This document shows, piece by piece, positions 45,817-55,647 of a DNA stretch of 64,000 bases. A program made the position numbers and the translations under genes. The DNA is from Bradyrhizobium sp. PSBB068 (lineage in GTDB: Bacteria; Pseudomonadota; Alphaproteobacteria; Rhizobiales; Xanthobacteraceae). The stretch spans positions 3,968,001-4,032,000 of the forward strand of contig CP069300.1 of assembly GCA_016839165.1 (NCBI GenBank). The letters run 5' to 3'. The notes beneath the pieces were generated by a model. The model saw only the letters and a list, made by a program, of their open reading frames with translations. It was not told the DNA's origin and did no database searches. Every line of letters starts with the position of its first letter. Positions within the stretch are counted from its first letter, which is position 1.

Positions 45817-46932
45817 ATGCATGACCGCTCGCCCAGCCCGACAAAACTCACCGACATCGAACGGCTCAACCGCCTGCGGCTGATCCGCTCCGACAATGTC
45901 GGCCCGCGTACCTTTGCATCGCTGCTCCGCCATTTTGGCGACGCCGCGCACGCGCTGGAGCGCTTGCCGGACCTCGCACGCCGCGGCGGCGGATCGGGAC
46001 CGCAGCGGATCTGCAGCGAGGCCGACGCCACAGCCGAGCTCGCGGCCTGCCGCCGGTTCGGCATCGACCTCGTCGCACCGGAAGAGGAGCATTATCCGGC
46101 GCGGCTTGCCACCATCGACGATGCGCCGCCGTTGCTCGGCGTGCGCGGCACGCGCGCCACAATGATGCGGCCGATGATCGCGATCGTCGGCTCCCGCAAT
46201 GCGTCCGGCGCCGGGCTGAAATTTGCAGGCACCCTGGCGCGCGATCTCGGCGACGCCGGCTTTGTCGTGATCTCGGGCCTGGCCCGCGGCATCGACCAGG
46301 CAGCGCATCGCACCACCGTTGCCAGCGGCACAGTCGCGGTGCTCGCCGGCGGCCACGACCGCATCTATCCGCCGGAGCACGCGGATCTGCTGGCGGCCCT
46401 GCTCGAACACGGCGCGGCGATCTCGGAGATGCCGCTCGGCCACGTGCCGCGAGCGCGCGACTTTCCCCGCCGCAACCGGCTGATCTCGGGCGCCTCGCTC
46501 GGCGTCGTGGTGGTGGAGGCCGCGCACCGTTCGGGTTCGTTGATCACGGCGCGGATGGCGGCCGAACAGGGCCGCGAAGTGTTCGCGGTGCCGGGCTCGC
46601 CGATCGATCCGCGCGCTGCCGGCGCCAACGACCTGATCAAGCAAGGTGCCACGCTGGTGACCGAAGCTGCCGACGTCATCAACGCGGTCGCGCCGATCAT
46701 GGAGCGGCCCGTCATGCTCGGCGCGCGCGAAAACGACGAGCCACTCGATTTTGCCACTGATGGCGGTGATCGCGCCCGCATCATCAACCTGCTCGGGCCG
46801 AGCCCGATCAGCCTCGACGATCTGATCCGGATGGCCGACGTCTCGCCCGCCATCGTCCGCGCCGTGCTGCTGGAGCTTGAATTGGCAGGCAAACTGGAGC
46901 GTCACGGCGGCGGGCTGGTGTCGATGATTTAG
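45817..46932 (+). CDS. dprA: DNA processing protein DprA
   Basis: Loads RecA onto incoming single-stranded DNA in transformation and may have roles beyond it. The Rossmann-like region starts at [20 protein letters not shown] and continues [20 protein letters not shown] and [22 protein letters not shown]-terminal winged-helix domain follows ([20 protein letters not shown]). The ATG at 45817 gives 371 residues; the frame is open from 45796. No other competence genes are nearby. Confidence 0.94.
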   Translation: MHDRSPSPTKLTDIERLNRLRLIRSDNVGPRTFASLLRHFGDAAHALERLPDLARRGGGSGPQRICSEADATAELAACRRFGIDLVAPEEEHYPARLATIDDAPPLLGVRGTRATMMRPMIAIVGSRNASGAGLKFAGTLARDLGDAGFVVISGLARGIDQAAHRTTVASGTVAVLAGGHDRIYPPEHADLLAALLEHGAAISEMPLGHVPRARDFPRRNRLISGASLGVVVVEAAHRSGSLITARMAAEQGREVFAVPGSPIDPRAAGANDLIKQGATLVTEAADVINAVAPIMERPVMLGARENDEPLDFATDGGDRARIINLLGPSPISLDDLIRMADVSPAIVRAVLLELELAGKLERHGGGLVSMI

Positions 46933-46949
46933 TCGCGGTTGCGACCTGA

Positions 46950-47357
46950 TCACTCCGCATTGCGCGCATCAAAATCGTTCCGCGCGCCCTCGATCTCCGG
47001 CAGATGCGCGAACGCCCATTCGCCGAGCGCCATCACTGGCACCGCGAGCCCGCGCCCGAGATCGGTCAGCTCGTAATCGACCCGCGGCGGGATGGTCGGA
47101 AACACCGTGCGCGTCACCAGGCCGTCGCGCTCCAGCCCGCGCAGGGTCAGCGTCAGCATCCGCTGCGAGATGCCGTTGATCATGCGCTTCAGCTCATTGA
47201 AGCGGCGCGGTCCGTCGCGCAGCAGCATGATGACCAGCACGCTCCATTTGTCGCCGACCCGCGACAACACCGAGGCCACGCCGCGGCAGTCCTGATGCGT
47301 GTCTGGTTGACGCGGAAGACCGGTCGCGACGGTTACATCGATGTGCTCGGGTTCCAT
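46950..47357 (-). CDS. HxlR-family regulator
   Basis: A 135-residue winged-helix protein. The single N-terminal cysteine (Cys24, in HQDCRGV) followed by VGDKWSVLVIMLLRDGPRRF and MINGISQRMLTLTLRGLERD is the HxlR pattern. Homologues such as YodB sense quinones and electrophiles through this cysteine and repress azoreductases. It is divergent from azoR, 99 bp away, which fits such a role. The fit is by analogy. Confidence 0.9.
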   Translation of the reverse strand: MEPEHIDVTVATGLPRQPDTHQDCRGVASVLSRVGDKWSVLVIMLLRDGPRRFNELKRMINGISQRMLTLTLRGLERDGLVTRTVFPTIPPRVDYELTDLGRGLAVPVMALGEWAFAHLPEIEGARNDFDARNAE

Positions 47358-47456
47358 TGGTGTGCTCGGGTTTCAAAAATGTGCGTTCTTGCGGAGATTT
47401 AAGACGGTCACTCATATAGCGCCAGTTACAAACCTATACCAAAGGTGACCCCTGCC

Positions 47457-48065
47457 ATGAAACTTCTGCACATCGATTCCTCCGTCCTCGGCCCTCATTC
47501 CGTCAGCCGCCAGGTCTCCGCCGCCGCCGTCGAGCGGCTGCGCCAGGCCAATCCCGGCCTCGTCGTGAGCTACCGCGACCTCAGCCAGACCCCGCTCGCC
47601 CACCTCTCCGGCCTGCACCTTGCGGCCAGCCAGGGCGCGGCGCCTGATCCGTCGGTGCGCGACGACATCGCGACCGGCCAGGCGGTGCTCGACGAGTTCC
47701 TCGCCGCCGACATCGTGGTGATCGGTGCGCCGATGTACAACTTCACGATCCCCTCGCAGCTCAAGGCCTGGATCGACCGCATCCTCGTCGCAGGCAAGAC
47801 CTTCAAATACGGCCCGACCGGCGTCGAGGGGCTGGCCGGCAACAAGCGCGTCATCATCGCGATCTCGCGCGGCGGCTATTACGGCGCCGACACGCCGATG
47901 GCCGCGCTCGAGCACCTCGAGACCTATCTGCGTGGAGTGTTCGGTTTCATCGGCGTCAGGAATGTGGAGTTCATCCCCGCCGACGGCATCCAGGTCGGCC
48001 CCGAGCATCGCGAGAAGGCGGTCGCGGGCGCGCTGCAAGCTGCCGGCAGCTTGAACGCGGCCTGA
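47457..48065 (+). CDS. azoR: FMN-dependent NADH-azoreductase
   Basis: A 202-residue flavodoxin-fold enzyme that reduces quinones and azo dyes with [43 protein letters not shown] and [20 protein letters not shown] are diagnostic of AzoR. The ATG at 47457 is preferred, with AAAGGTG nine bases upstream; a GTG at 47445 is also in frame. The HxlR regulator is divergent, suggesting induction by electrophiles. Confidence 0.94.
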   Translation: MKLLHIDSSVLGPHSVSRQVSAAAVERLRQANPGLVVSYRDLSQTPLAHLSGLHLAASQGAAPDPSVRDDIATGQAVLDEFLAADIVVIGAPMYNFTIPSQLKAWIDRILVAGKTFKYGPTGVEGLAGNKRVIIAISRGGYYGADTPMAALEHLETYLRGVFGFIGVRNVEFIPADGIQVGPEHREKAVAGALQAAGSLNAA

Positions 48066-48122
48066 TGTGGTCAAGCACCTGCCGTCGCCCCTGGCGGCGG
48101 CAGGCCATTCATTTGATGGAAC

Positions 48123-48290
48123 TCAGAACCAGACGCCTTGGATGCCGCAGATGACGGCGACGAGCGAAATCAGCAGGCCGATGCCGGAAAACAGCGCGAC
48201 CGTCACGAACTGTGCCGAGTCTGACGAGTCTGAATTGTCGGACGCAGACGAAACCTTGATCGGGGTCGCAATACGAACTGCTTTCGGCAT
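48123..48290 (-). CDS. 55-residue single-pass membrane peptide with Ser/Asp-rich N-terminus
   Basis: MPKAVRIATPIKVSSASDNS, then DSSDSAQFVTVALFSGIGLL and ISLVAVICGIQGVWF. A polar Ser/Asp stretch precedes one helix near residues 28-50. GGAG lies seven bases before the ATG at 48290, and the frame ends in TGA at 48123. Convergent with azoR. Function unknown. Confidence 0.6.
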   Translation of the reverse strand: MPKAVRIATPIKVSSASDNSDSSDSAQFVTVALFSGIGLLISLVAVICGIQGVWF

Positions 48291-48448
48291 GACGGCACTC
48301 CAAATGATTCCGTGGTGAAAATAATCCCCGACCTCTTCAAGAGTCCCGGGAACACGTCAAAGGTTCAATGCGCGCGATGATAGCCGCGCACGACAGCGGC
48401 CGGTGTGGTCCGTTTCACACCGGCCGCTCCGTACAATGAGAAACAAAT

Positions 48449-49222
48449 CTAGCCGCGATAGATCGGCGCGCCGGCGGGCGATGCCGTTGCGCCGCCATCG
48501 ATGAAGAGTTCCTGCCCCTGCACATGTGCCGCGTCGTCGGATGCCAGGAACAGCACGGTCTTCGAGATGTGATCGGGTTCGCCGATGCGGCCGAGCGGCG
48601 TGGTCTTGCCGATCCGCTGCTCGAACACCTTCTCGGCTTCGGGCGTTGCGATTGCCGCACCCCAGATCGGCGTGCGCACGGCGCCCGGCGCCACCACGTT
48701 GACGCGGATGTTGCGCGGCGACAGTTCTGACGCCATCACGCGCGCCATCGCGCGCACGCCGGCCTTGCTCGCGGCATAGGCCGAATAGCCGGGGTTGCCG
48801 AGCACCGAAATCACCGAGCCGTTGAGGATGATCGACGCGCCGTCATTGAGATAGGGCGCGACCGCCTGCACGGTGAAGAACACGCCGGTGAGATTGGTGC
48901 GGATCACATTTTCGAATGCGGCGAGTGTGGTGCCGCCGACCGGCGTCTGGCCGGGAATGCCGGCATTGGCGAACAGCACATCATACTTGCCGAACTTCTC
49001 GGCGCCCTGCTTCACCGCGGCTTCCAGCGCCGCGACGTCGGTGGCATCGGCCACGACGGCGAGCGCGTTCGGCCCAAGCTCCTTGGCCGCCGCCGCAAGC
49101 GTTTCCTTGTTGCGTCCGGTGATGACGACCTTGGCGCCTTCGGCGATGAACAGCTTCGCTGTCGCAAGCCCGATGCCGCTGTTGCCGCCGGTGATCAATG
49201 CCGTCTTGTTCGCCAGTCTCAT
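48449..49222 (-). CDS. Short-chain dehydrogenase/reductase (SDR)
   Basis: A 257-residue classical SDR. The cofactor loop is TGGNSGIGLATAKLFIAEGA; NVLFANAG-like sequence (YDVLFANAGIPG), catalytic Ser in ILNGSVISVLGN and YxxxK in GYSAYAASKAGVRAM are present. It is divergent from an HxlR regulator at 49329, with an inverted repeat between them. Substrate unknown; the cofactor is probably NAD(P)H. Confidence 0.93.
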   Translation of the reverse strand: MRLANKTALITGGNSGIGLATAKLFIAEGAKVVITGRNKETLAAAAKELGPNALAVVADATDVAALEAAVKQGAEKFGKYDVLFANAGIPGQTPVGGTTLAAFENVIRTNLTGVFFTVQAVAPYLNDGASIILNGSVISVLGNPGYSAYAASKAGVRAMARVMASELSPRNIRVNVVAPGAVRTPIWGAAIATPEAEKVFEQRIGKTTPLGRIGEPDHISKTVLFLASDDAAHVQGQELFIDGGATASPAGAPIYRG

Positions 49223-49238
49223 GTCCGCCTCCAGTTGG

Positions 49239-49290
49239 TTGCATTATTAAACTTCATTGCCTAGCTAGAGGACGAGGTTTAATATTGCAA
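49239..49290. promoter_or_regulatory. candidate HxlR operator (inverted repeat)
   Basis: TTGCATTATTAAACTTC (49239-49255) and GAGGTTTAATATTGCAA (49274-49290) are inverted copies at 15 of 17 positions, separated by 18 bp. It fills the intergenic space between the divergent SDR and HxlR genes, the expected place for a HxlR operator controlling both. It is A/T-rich in a GC-rich setting. Confidence 0.65.
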
Positions 49291-49328
49291 CTACACAAGG
49301 CCGTGATGGCTTTAATTTTTGGAGACGC

Positions 49329-49808
49329 GTGGTGAAGAGAACCAGTCTGGCAGGCGACTCTTGCCCGGTGGCGCGCGCGCTCGACGTGTTCGGCGACTGG
49401 TGGTCGCTCTTGATCATCCGCGACGCCAGCCTCGGCCGGCGCCGCTTCGGCGAATTCCAGGCGAGCCTCGGGCTGGCCAAGAACATCCTCGCCACGCGGC
49501 TGCGCACGCTGGTCGAGCGCGACATCCTGAAGACGGTCCCCGCCTCCGACGGCAGCGCCTATCAGGAATATGTGCTGACGCCGAAGGGCCACGGCATCTT
49601 CCCGATCCTGGTCGCGCTCCGGCAATGGACCGAGGAGTTCGACGAGCATCCGGACGAGATCGCGACCATCATGGTCGATCGCGACAAGGGCAAGCCGGTG
49701 AAGAAGCTTGCGCTGTTGTCGCAGGACGGTCGCGTGCTCAGCGCGGCGGACACGACGCTGAAGCCAAGGCCTGCGGCGAAACGCGCGCGGCGGGCAGCGA
49801 CTGTGTAA
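49329..49808 (+). CDS. HxlR-family regulator
   Basis: A 159-residue winged-helix protein. Cys12 (GDSCPVARALDVFGDWWSLL) is the conserved position; FQASLGLAKNILATRLRTLV is the recognition helix. The start is GTG 49329 or 49332, with GGAG upstream. It is longer than the other HxlR here by a basic C-terminal tail (RPAAKRARRAATV). Divergent from an SDR gene, its likely target. Confidence 0.9.
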   Translation: MVKRTSLAGDSCPVARALDVFGDWWSLLIIRDASLGRRRFGEFQASLGLAKNILATRLRTLVERDILKTVPASDGSAYQEYVLTPKGHGIFPILVALRQWTEEFDEHPDEIATIMVDRDKGKPVKKLALLSQDGRVLSAADTTLKPRPAAKRARRAATV

Positions 49809-49824
49809 GCGGATCCTCTCCTTC

Positions 49825-49927
49825 GTCATTCCGGGGCGACGCGCAGCGTCGAGCCCGGAATCCATCCGGCCGCGCGTTCCGTAGACGAATGGATTCCGGG
49901 CTCTCGCTTCGCGAGCCCCGGAATGAC
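49825..49927. repeat. intergenic palindromic repeat, copy B
   Basis: A 103-bp unit with ends GTCATTCCGGGGCGACGCG and GCGAGCCCCGGAATGAC, central arms GAGCCCGGAATCCAT and ATGGATTCCGGGCTC. It matches copy A at 44369 and copy C at 56899 closely. A further short hairpin, GTCCTGGC TTTC GCCAGGAC (49978-49997), follows downstream and belongs to another common repeat type. Confidence 0.9.
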
Positions 49928-50045
49928 GGGGTGGCAGGGCCGCAATCACGCCCATCACCGAATGCGGTGGTTATGGGTCCTGGCTTTCGCCAGGACGACG
50001 AACATAGAGAGAGCTGCGGAAGGTCGGCCCCGTCGATCCGCAGCA

Positions 50046-50342
50046 TTAGGACAGCTTCCGCCGGCTGCGCGCCCGCAACTGCTCGTCGGCTTCCAGGCGG
50101 GTCATCGCGAGCAGATGGTCCAGGACTTCGAATTGGTGGCGCTGGGCGAGTTTGGCGAGTTCGGTCGCGGCGGCTGCGATCAGGACCAGGGCGTCATCCG
50201 GGCCGCCCTCCCCAGCCATGTCGTCGCTCGCCGGTCGTCGCCGGCCGGGCGGCTTGCGCTTCCGGCCGCCCCCTGTGCTGCTCAAAAGGCCTAATCCGAT
50301 TCCCACCCCATATATAAAGAGATACGCCGTTTCCGGCCGCAA
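50046..50342 (-). CDS. conserved-looking protein of unknown function
   Basis: A 98-residue protein. The N-terminus has a hydrophobic segment and an RKRKPPGRRRP basic stretch; the C-terminal half, LVLIAAAATELAKLAQRHQF with EVLDHLLAMTRLEADEQLRA, is a probable helical domain. It is divergent from topA, 172 bp away. The true start may be a GTG twelve codons in. Function unknown. Confidence 0.65.
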   Translation of the reverse strand: MRPETAYLFIYGVGIGLGLLSSTGGGRKRKPPGRRRPASDDMAGEGGPDDALVLIAAAATELAKLAQRHQFEVLDHLLAMTRLEADEQLRARSRRKLS

Positions 50343-50514
50343 CTCTAGGGCGCATTTTTCAACCTTTGAGATAGGAACTCCACAGCTTGGACACCCCCTT
50401 CAATATCTGGCGATTTGACACCGACCGCCCCAGCACCCATGTTCGCCCCGACAATGCGGGCCGCGAGTCTAGCGGAACCCGCCTTCAAGTTTTCCCGTAA
50501 GCTATTGGAATGAC

Positions 50515-53283
50515 ATGAATATCGTCATTGTGGAGTCGCCGGCCAAGGCCAAGACGATCAACAAATATCTGGGGTCCTCCTACGAGGTCCTGGCGTCGTT
50601 CGGCCATGTTCGCGACCTCCCGGCCAAGAACGGTTCCGTCGATCCGGACGCCAATTTCCAGATGATCTGGGAGGTCGATGCCAAGGCCGCGAGCCGGCTC
50701 AACGACATCGCCAAGGCGCTGAAGGGTGCCGACCGCCTGATCCTCGCAACCGACCCTGATCGGGAGGGCGAAGCGATCTCCTGGCACGTGCTGGAGGTGA
50801 TGAAGGAAAAGCGCGCGCTGAAGGACCAGAAGGTCGAGCGCGTGGTGTTCAACGCCATCACCAAGCAGGCCGTCTCCGAGGCCATGAAGGCGCCGCGCCA
50901 GATCGACGGCGCGCTGGTCGACGCCTACATGGCGCGCCGCGCGCTGGACTATCTGGTCGGCTTCACGCTCTCCCCGGTGCTGTGGCGCAAGCTGCCCGGC
51001 GCCCGCTCGGCGGGCCGCGTGCAGTCGGTCGCGCTGCGGCTGGTCTGCGACCGCGAGCTCGAGATCGAAAAGTTCGTGCCGCGGGAGTACTGGTCGCTGG
51101 TCGCCACCCTGCTGACGCCGCGCGGCGAAGCCTTCGAGGCGCGCCTGGTCGGCGCCGACGGCAAGAAGATCGCGCGGCTCGACATCGGCTCCGGGGCGGA
51201 AGCCGAGGACTTCAAGAAGGCGATCGAAGCCGCGCTGTTCAAGGTCGCGACCGTCGAGGCCAAGCCGGCGCGGCGCAACCCGCAGGCGCCCTTCACCACC
51301 TCGACATTGCAGCAGGAAGCGAGCCGCAAGCTCGGCTTCGCGCCGGCGCACACCATGCGCATCGCGCAGCGGCTGTATGAGGGCATCGACATCGGCGGCG
51401 AGACCACCGGTCTCATCACATATATGCGAACCGACGGCGTGCAGATCGCGCCCGAGGCGATCACCCAGGCACGCAAGGTGATCGGCGAGGATTACGGCAA
51501 CGCCTATGTGCCGGATGCGCCGCGCCAGTATCAGGCCAAGGCCAAGAACGCGCAGGAAGCGCACGAAGCGATCCGTCCGACCGATCTGTCGCGCCGCCCG
51601 GCCACCATCGGCCGCCGGCTCGATGCCGATCAGGCACGGCTCTATGAGCTGATCTGGAAGCGCACCATCGCGAGCCAGATGGAGTCCGCCGAGCTCGAAC
51701 GCACCACTGTCGACATCGAGGCCAAGGCAGGCTCCCGCGTGCTGGAGCTGCGCGCCTCCGGGCAGGTCATCAAGTTCGACGGCTTCCTCGCGCTCTACCA
51801 GGAGAGCCGCGACGACGAGGAAGACGAGGACTCGCGCCGCCTGCCCGCGATGAGCCAGGGCGAAGCCGTGAAGCGCCAGAGCCTCGCCGTCACCCAGCAT
51901 TTCACCGAGCCGCCGCCGCGCTTCTCGGAAGCATCATTGGTGAAGCGGATGGAAGAGCTCGGCATCGGCCGTCCCTCGACCTACGCCTCGATCCTGCAGG
52001 TGCTGAAGGACCGCGGCTACGTCAAGCTGGAGAAGAAGCGGCTGCACGGCGAGGACAAGGGCCGCGTCGTGGTCGCGTTCCTGGAGAACTTCTTCTCGCG
52101 CTATGTCGAGTACGACTTCACTGCCGATCTCGAGGAGCAGCTCGACCGCATCTCCAACAATGAGATCGCCTGGCAGCAGGTGCTGCAGGACTTCTGGCGC
52201 GGCTTCATCGGCGCGGTCAACGACATCAAGGACCTCAGGGTTGCCGAGGTGCTCGATGCGCTCGACGAGATGCTCGGCCCGCACATCTATCCGCCGCGCG
52301 CGGATGGCGGCGACGTCCGGCAATGCCCGACCTGCGGCACCGGCCGGCTCAACCTGAAGGCCGGCAAGTTCGGCGCCTTCGTCGGCTGCTCGAACTATCC
52401 GGAATGCCGCTACACCCGTCCGTTGGCGGCCGACAACGCCGAGAGCGCCGATCGCGTGCTCGGCACCGATCCCGACACCGGGTTCGACGTCACGGTGAAG
52501 GCCGGCCGCTTCGGCCCCTACATCCAGCTCGGCGAGCAGAAGGATTATGCCGAAGGCGAGAAGCCGAAGCGCGCGGGGATTCCCAAGGGCACCTCGCCCG
52601 CCGACGTGGATCTCGAACTGGCGCTGAAGCTGCTGTCGCTGCCGCGCGAGATCGGCAAGCATCCGGAGACCGGGCAGCCGATCACCGCCGGCCTCGGCCG
52701 GTTCGGGCCGTTCGTGAAGCACGAGAAGACCTATGCCAGCCTTGAGGCCGGCGACGAGGTGTTCGATATCGGCTTGAACCGCGCGGTGACGCTGATCGCG
52801 GAGAAGATCGCCAAGGGACCGAGCGGCCGCCGCTTCGGCGCCGATCCCGGCAAGCCGCTCGGCGATCATCCGACGCTCGGCGCGGTTGCACTGAAGAACG
52901 GACGCTACGGCGCCTATGTCGCGGCCGGCGGCGTCAACGCGACGATCCCGAGCGATCGCACGCCCGACGAGGTCACTCTCGCGGAAGCGATCGCTCTGAT
53001 CGACGAGCGCGCGGCCAAGGGCGGCGGCAAGAAGGCCAAGAAGGCGGCGAAGCCTGCCAAGCCCAGCAAGGCCAAAGCAGCCAAGTCTGAAGAGACCGAC
53101 GGCGACGCCGAGGCCAAGCCCGCCAAGAAGGCTGCGTCGAAGAAGGCCGCGGCAAAACCGAAAGCGGATGCGACCAGCAAGGCGCGCGCGCCGGTCGCTT
53201 CCGGTGCCAAGACGTCGCCTGCAAAGTCATCGGCACCTGCGAAAGCGCCCGCGAAGAAAAGCGCCGGCAAGGCACGAGGATAA
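50515..53283 (+). CDS. topA: DNA topoisomerase I (type IA)
   Basis: Relaxes negative supercoils by single-strand passage. The Toprim domain reads VIVESPAKAKTINKYLG with LATDPDREGEAISWH (DPDREGE metal motif); the catalytic Tyr is in TGLITYMRTDGVQ. A C-terminal zinc ribbon, CPTCGTGRLNLKAGKFGAF with SNYPECRYTR, and repeated KxGRFGPYI segments follow. The tail (about residues 835-922) is Lys/Ala/Ser-rich, as in other alphaproteobacterial TopA. The rnr gene begins at the next base. Confidence 0.97.
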   Translation: MNIVIVESPAKAKTINKYLGSSYEVLASFGHVRDLPAKNGSVDPDANFQMIWEVDAKAASRLNDIAKALKGADRLILATDPDREGEAISWHVLEVMKEKRALKDQKVERVVFNAITKQAVSEAMKAPRQIDGALVDAYMARRALDYLVGFTLSPVLWRKLPGARSAGRVQSVALRLVCDRELEIEKFVPREYWSLVATLLTPRGEAFEARLVGADGKKIARLDIGSGAEAEDFKKAIEAALFKVATVEAKPARRNPQAPFTTSTLQQEASRKLGFAPAHTMRIAQRLYEGIDIGGETTGLITYMRTDGVQIAPEAITQARKVIGEDYGNAYVPDAPRQYQAKAKNAQEAHEAIRPTDLSRRPATIGRRLDADQARLYELIWKRTIASQMESAELERTTVDIEAKAGSRVLELRASGQVIKFDGFLALYQESRDDEEDEDSRRLPAMSQGEAVKRQSLAVTQHFTEPPPRFSEASLVKRMEELGIGRPSTYASILQVLKDRGYVKLEKKRLHGEDKGRVVVAFLENFFSRYVEYDFTADLEEQLDRISNNEIAWQQVLQDFWRGFIGAVNDIKDLRVAEVLDALDEMLGPHIYPPRADGGDVRQCPTCGTGRLNLKAGKFGAFVGCSNYPECRYTRPLAADNAESADRVLGTDPDTGFDVTVKAGRFGPYIQLGEQKDYAEGEKPKRAGIPKGTSPADVDLELALKLLSLPREIGKHPETGQPITAGLGRFGPFVKHEKTYASLEAGDEVFDIGLNRAVTLIAEKIAKGPSGRRFGADPGKPLGDHPTLGAVALKNGRYGAYVAAGGVNATIPSDRTPDEVTLAEAIALIDERAAKGGGKKAKKAAKPAKPSKAKAAKSEETDGDAEAKPAKKAASKKAAAKPKADATSKARAPVASGAKTSPAKSSAPAKAPAKKSAGKARG

Positions 53284-55647
53284 GTGAAACGAAAACCCGA
53301 CCATGGCTTTCCGGGCCGGGACGCCATCGTCGCCTTCATCCGCGCCAATCCAGGCAAGGTCGGCACCCGCGAGATCGCGCGCGAGTTCGGCCTGAAGAAC
53401 GCCGACCGCATCGAGCTGAAGCGGATCCTCCGCGAGCTCGCCGACGACGGCACAGTTGCAAAACGCGGCCGCAAGATCCACGAGCCGGCGGCGCTGCCGC
53501 CGACCGTTCTCGCCGACATCACCGGCCGTGACAGCGACGGCGAATTGATCGCCACCCCCGCCGAGTGGGACTCCGAGGAAAACGGCACCGCGCCGAAAAT
53601 CCGCATCGAGACGCCGCGGCGACCGAAGCCCGGCACCACCGCCGGTGTCGGCGACCGCGCGCTGCTGCGGGTTGAGGTGACCGACGAGCAAGACGGCACG
53701 CCCTATCGCGGCCGCGTCATCAAGGTGATCGATCACGGCCGTACCCGCATCCTCGGCATCTTCCGCCGCAATCCGGATGGCGGCGGACGGCTGATCCCGG
53801 TCGACAAGAAGCAGGCCGGCCGCGAGCTCAACATCGCCAAGCCGGATACCGGCGGCGCTGAGAATGGCGACCTGATCAGCGTCGACCTGATCCGCACCCG
53901 CAGCTTTGGCCTCGCCTCCGCCCGTGTCAAGGAACGGCTCGGCTCCATTGCCAGTGAGAAGGCGATCAGCCTGATCGCGATCAACACCCACGACATCCCG
54001 CAGGTATTTTCGCCTTCTGCGCTCCGAGAGGCCGAAGAGGCAAAACCCGCGACCTTGCAAGGCCGCGAGGACTGGCGCGACGTGCCGCTCGTCACCATCG
54101 ATCCGCCCGATGCCAAGGATCACGACGACGCCGTGCATGCCGAGGTCGACACCGATCCCAACAACAAGGGCGGCTTCATCGTCCATGTCGCGATCGCCGA
54201 TGTCGCCTACTATGTGCGGCCCGGCTCGGCGCTCGACCGCGATGCGCTCCAGCGCGGCAATTCGGTGTATTTCCCCGATCGCGTGGTGCCGATGCTGCCG
54301 GAGCGGATCTCCAACAACCTCTGCTCGCTGGTGCCGGGCGAGCCGCGCGGCGCGCTCGCGGTGCGGATGGTGATCGGCGCCGACGGCCGCAAGCGCTCGC
54401 ATACGTTCCATCGCGTGCTGATGCGCTCGGCCGCAAAGCTTGCCTATGCCCAGGCGCAGGCCGCGATCGACGGCAGGCCCGACGACACGACAGGTCCCCT
54501 GCTCGAGCCGATCCTCAAGCCGCTGTGGGCGGCCTATGAGTTGGTCAAGCTCGCGCGCAACGAGCGCGATCCGCTCGATCTCGATCTGCCCGAACGCAAG
54601 ATCCTGCTGAAGCCGGACGGCACCGTCGATCGCGTGATCGTGCCGCAGCGGCTCGACGCGCACCGGCTGATCGAGGAGTTCATGATCCTCGCCAACGCCG
54701 CCGCGGCCGAGATGCTTGAGAAGAAGGCGCTGCCGCTGATCTATCGCGTGCATGACGAGCCGAGCCAGGAGAAGGTGCACAACCTCCAGGAATTTTTGAA
54801 GACGCTCGACCTGCCCTTCACCAAGCAGGGTGCGCTGCGCCCCGCGCAATTCAACCGCGTGCTGGCGCAGGTCTCGGGCGAAGATTACGAACCGCTGGTC
54901 AACGAGGTGGTGCTGCGCTCGCAGGCGCAGGCCGAGTACTCCGCCGAGAACTACGGCCATTTCGGCTTGAACCTGCGCCGCTACGCGCATTTCACCTCAC
55001 CGATTCGCCGCTACGCCGATCTGATCGTGCATCGCGCGCTGACTCGCGCGCTCGGCCTCGGCGAAGGCGCCCTGCCGGCCGACGAGAGCGTGGAGACGCT
55101 GGCCGAGATCGCCGCGCAGATTTCGGTCACCGAACGCCGCGCGATGAAGGCGGAGCGTGAGACCACCGACCGGCTGATCGCGCATTTCCTTGCCGACAAG
55201 GTCGGCGCCTCGTTCCAGGGCCGCATTTCCGGCGTGACGCGCGCCGGCCTGTTCGTGAAGCTCGACGACACCGGCGCCGACGGCCTGATCCCGATCCGCA
55301 CCATCGGCAGCGAGTATTTCAACTACGACGAAACCCGCCATGCGCTGATCGGCACGCGCAGCGGCACCATGTATCGGCTCGGCGACGTCGTCGACGTGCG
55401 GCTGGTCGAGGCAGCGCCGGTGGCGGGCGCGCTGCGCTTTGAGCTATTATCCGAGGGCCAGGCTATTCCGCGCGATAGAAAACGCGACGGCAAGAGAGCC
55501 GAGCGCCGCGCCGCGGGATTTGGCAAGGGACCTGGTAAAGGATCCGGCAAGAAGGCGCACAAGGAACGGAAGACGCGCAGCAAGAAGGACCGCATGCCAG
55601 CGAAGCCGAAGTCGGGCAAATCGAAGCGAGGCAAGTCATGGACGTGA
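53284..55647 (+). CDS. rnr: Ribonuclease R
   Basis: A processive 3'-5' exoribonuclease that degrades structured RNA. It starts with GTG 53284, directly adjacent to the topA TAA. An N-terminal winged helix and cold-shock region come first; the RNB domain has TIDPPDAKDHDDAVHAEVDT with the Asp ligands; LRRYAHFTSPIRRYADLIVH is a signature; a C-terminal S1 domain starts GASFQGRISGVTRAGLFVKL. The last 50 residues are Lys-rich. The stop lies in a triple repeat that carries the DUF983 start. Confidence 0.97.
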   Translation: MKRKPDHGFPGRDAIVAFIRANPGKVGTREIAREFGLKNADRIELKRILRELADDGTVAKRGRKIHEPAALPPTVLADITGRDSDGELIATPAEWDSEENGTAPKIRIETPRRPKPGTTAGVGDRALLRVEVTDEQDGTPYRGRVIKVIDHGRTRILGIFRRNPDGGGRLIPVDKKQAGRELNIAKPDTGGAENGDLISVDLIRTRSFGLASARVKERLGSIASEKAISLIAINTHDIPQVFSPSALREAEEAKPATLQGREDWRDVPLVTIDPPDAKDHDDAVHAEVDTDPNNKGGFIVHVAIADVAYYVRPGSALDRDALQRGNSVYFPDRVVPMLPERISNNLCSLVPGEPRGALAVRMVIGADGRKRSHTFHRVLMRSAAKLAYAQAQAAIDGRPDDTTGPLLEPILKPLWAAYELVKLARNERDPLDLDLPERKILLKPDGTVDRVIVPQRLDAHRLIEEFMILANAAAAEMLEKKALPLIYRVHDEPSQEKVHNLQEFLKTLDLPFTKQGALRPAQFNRVLAQVSGEDYEPLVNEVVLRSQAQAEYSAENYGHFGLNLRRYAHFTSPIRRYADLIVHRALTRALGLGEGALPADESVETLAEIAAQISVTERRAMKAERETTDRLIAHFLADKVGASFQGRISGVTRAGLFVKLDDTGADGLIPIRTIGSEYFNYDETRHALIGTRSGTMYRLGDVVDVRLVEAAPVAGALRFELLSEGQAIPRDRKRDGKRAERRAAGFGKGPGKGSGKKAHKERKTRSKKDRMPAKPKSGKSKRGKSWT

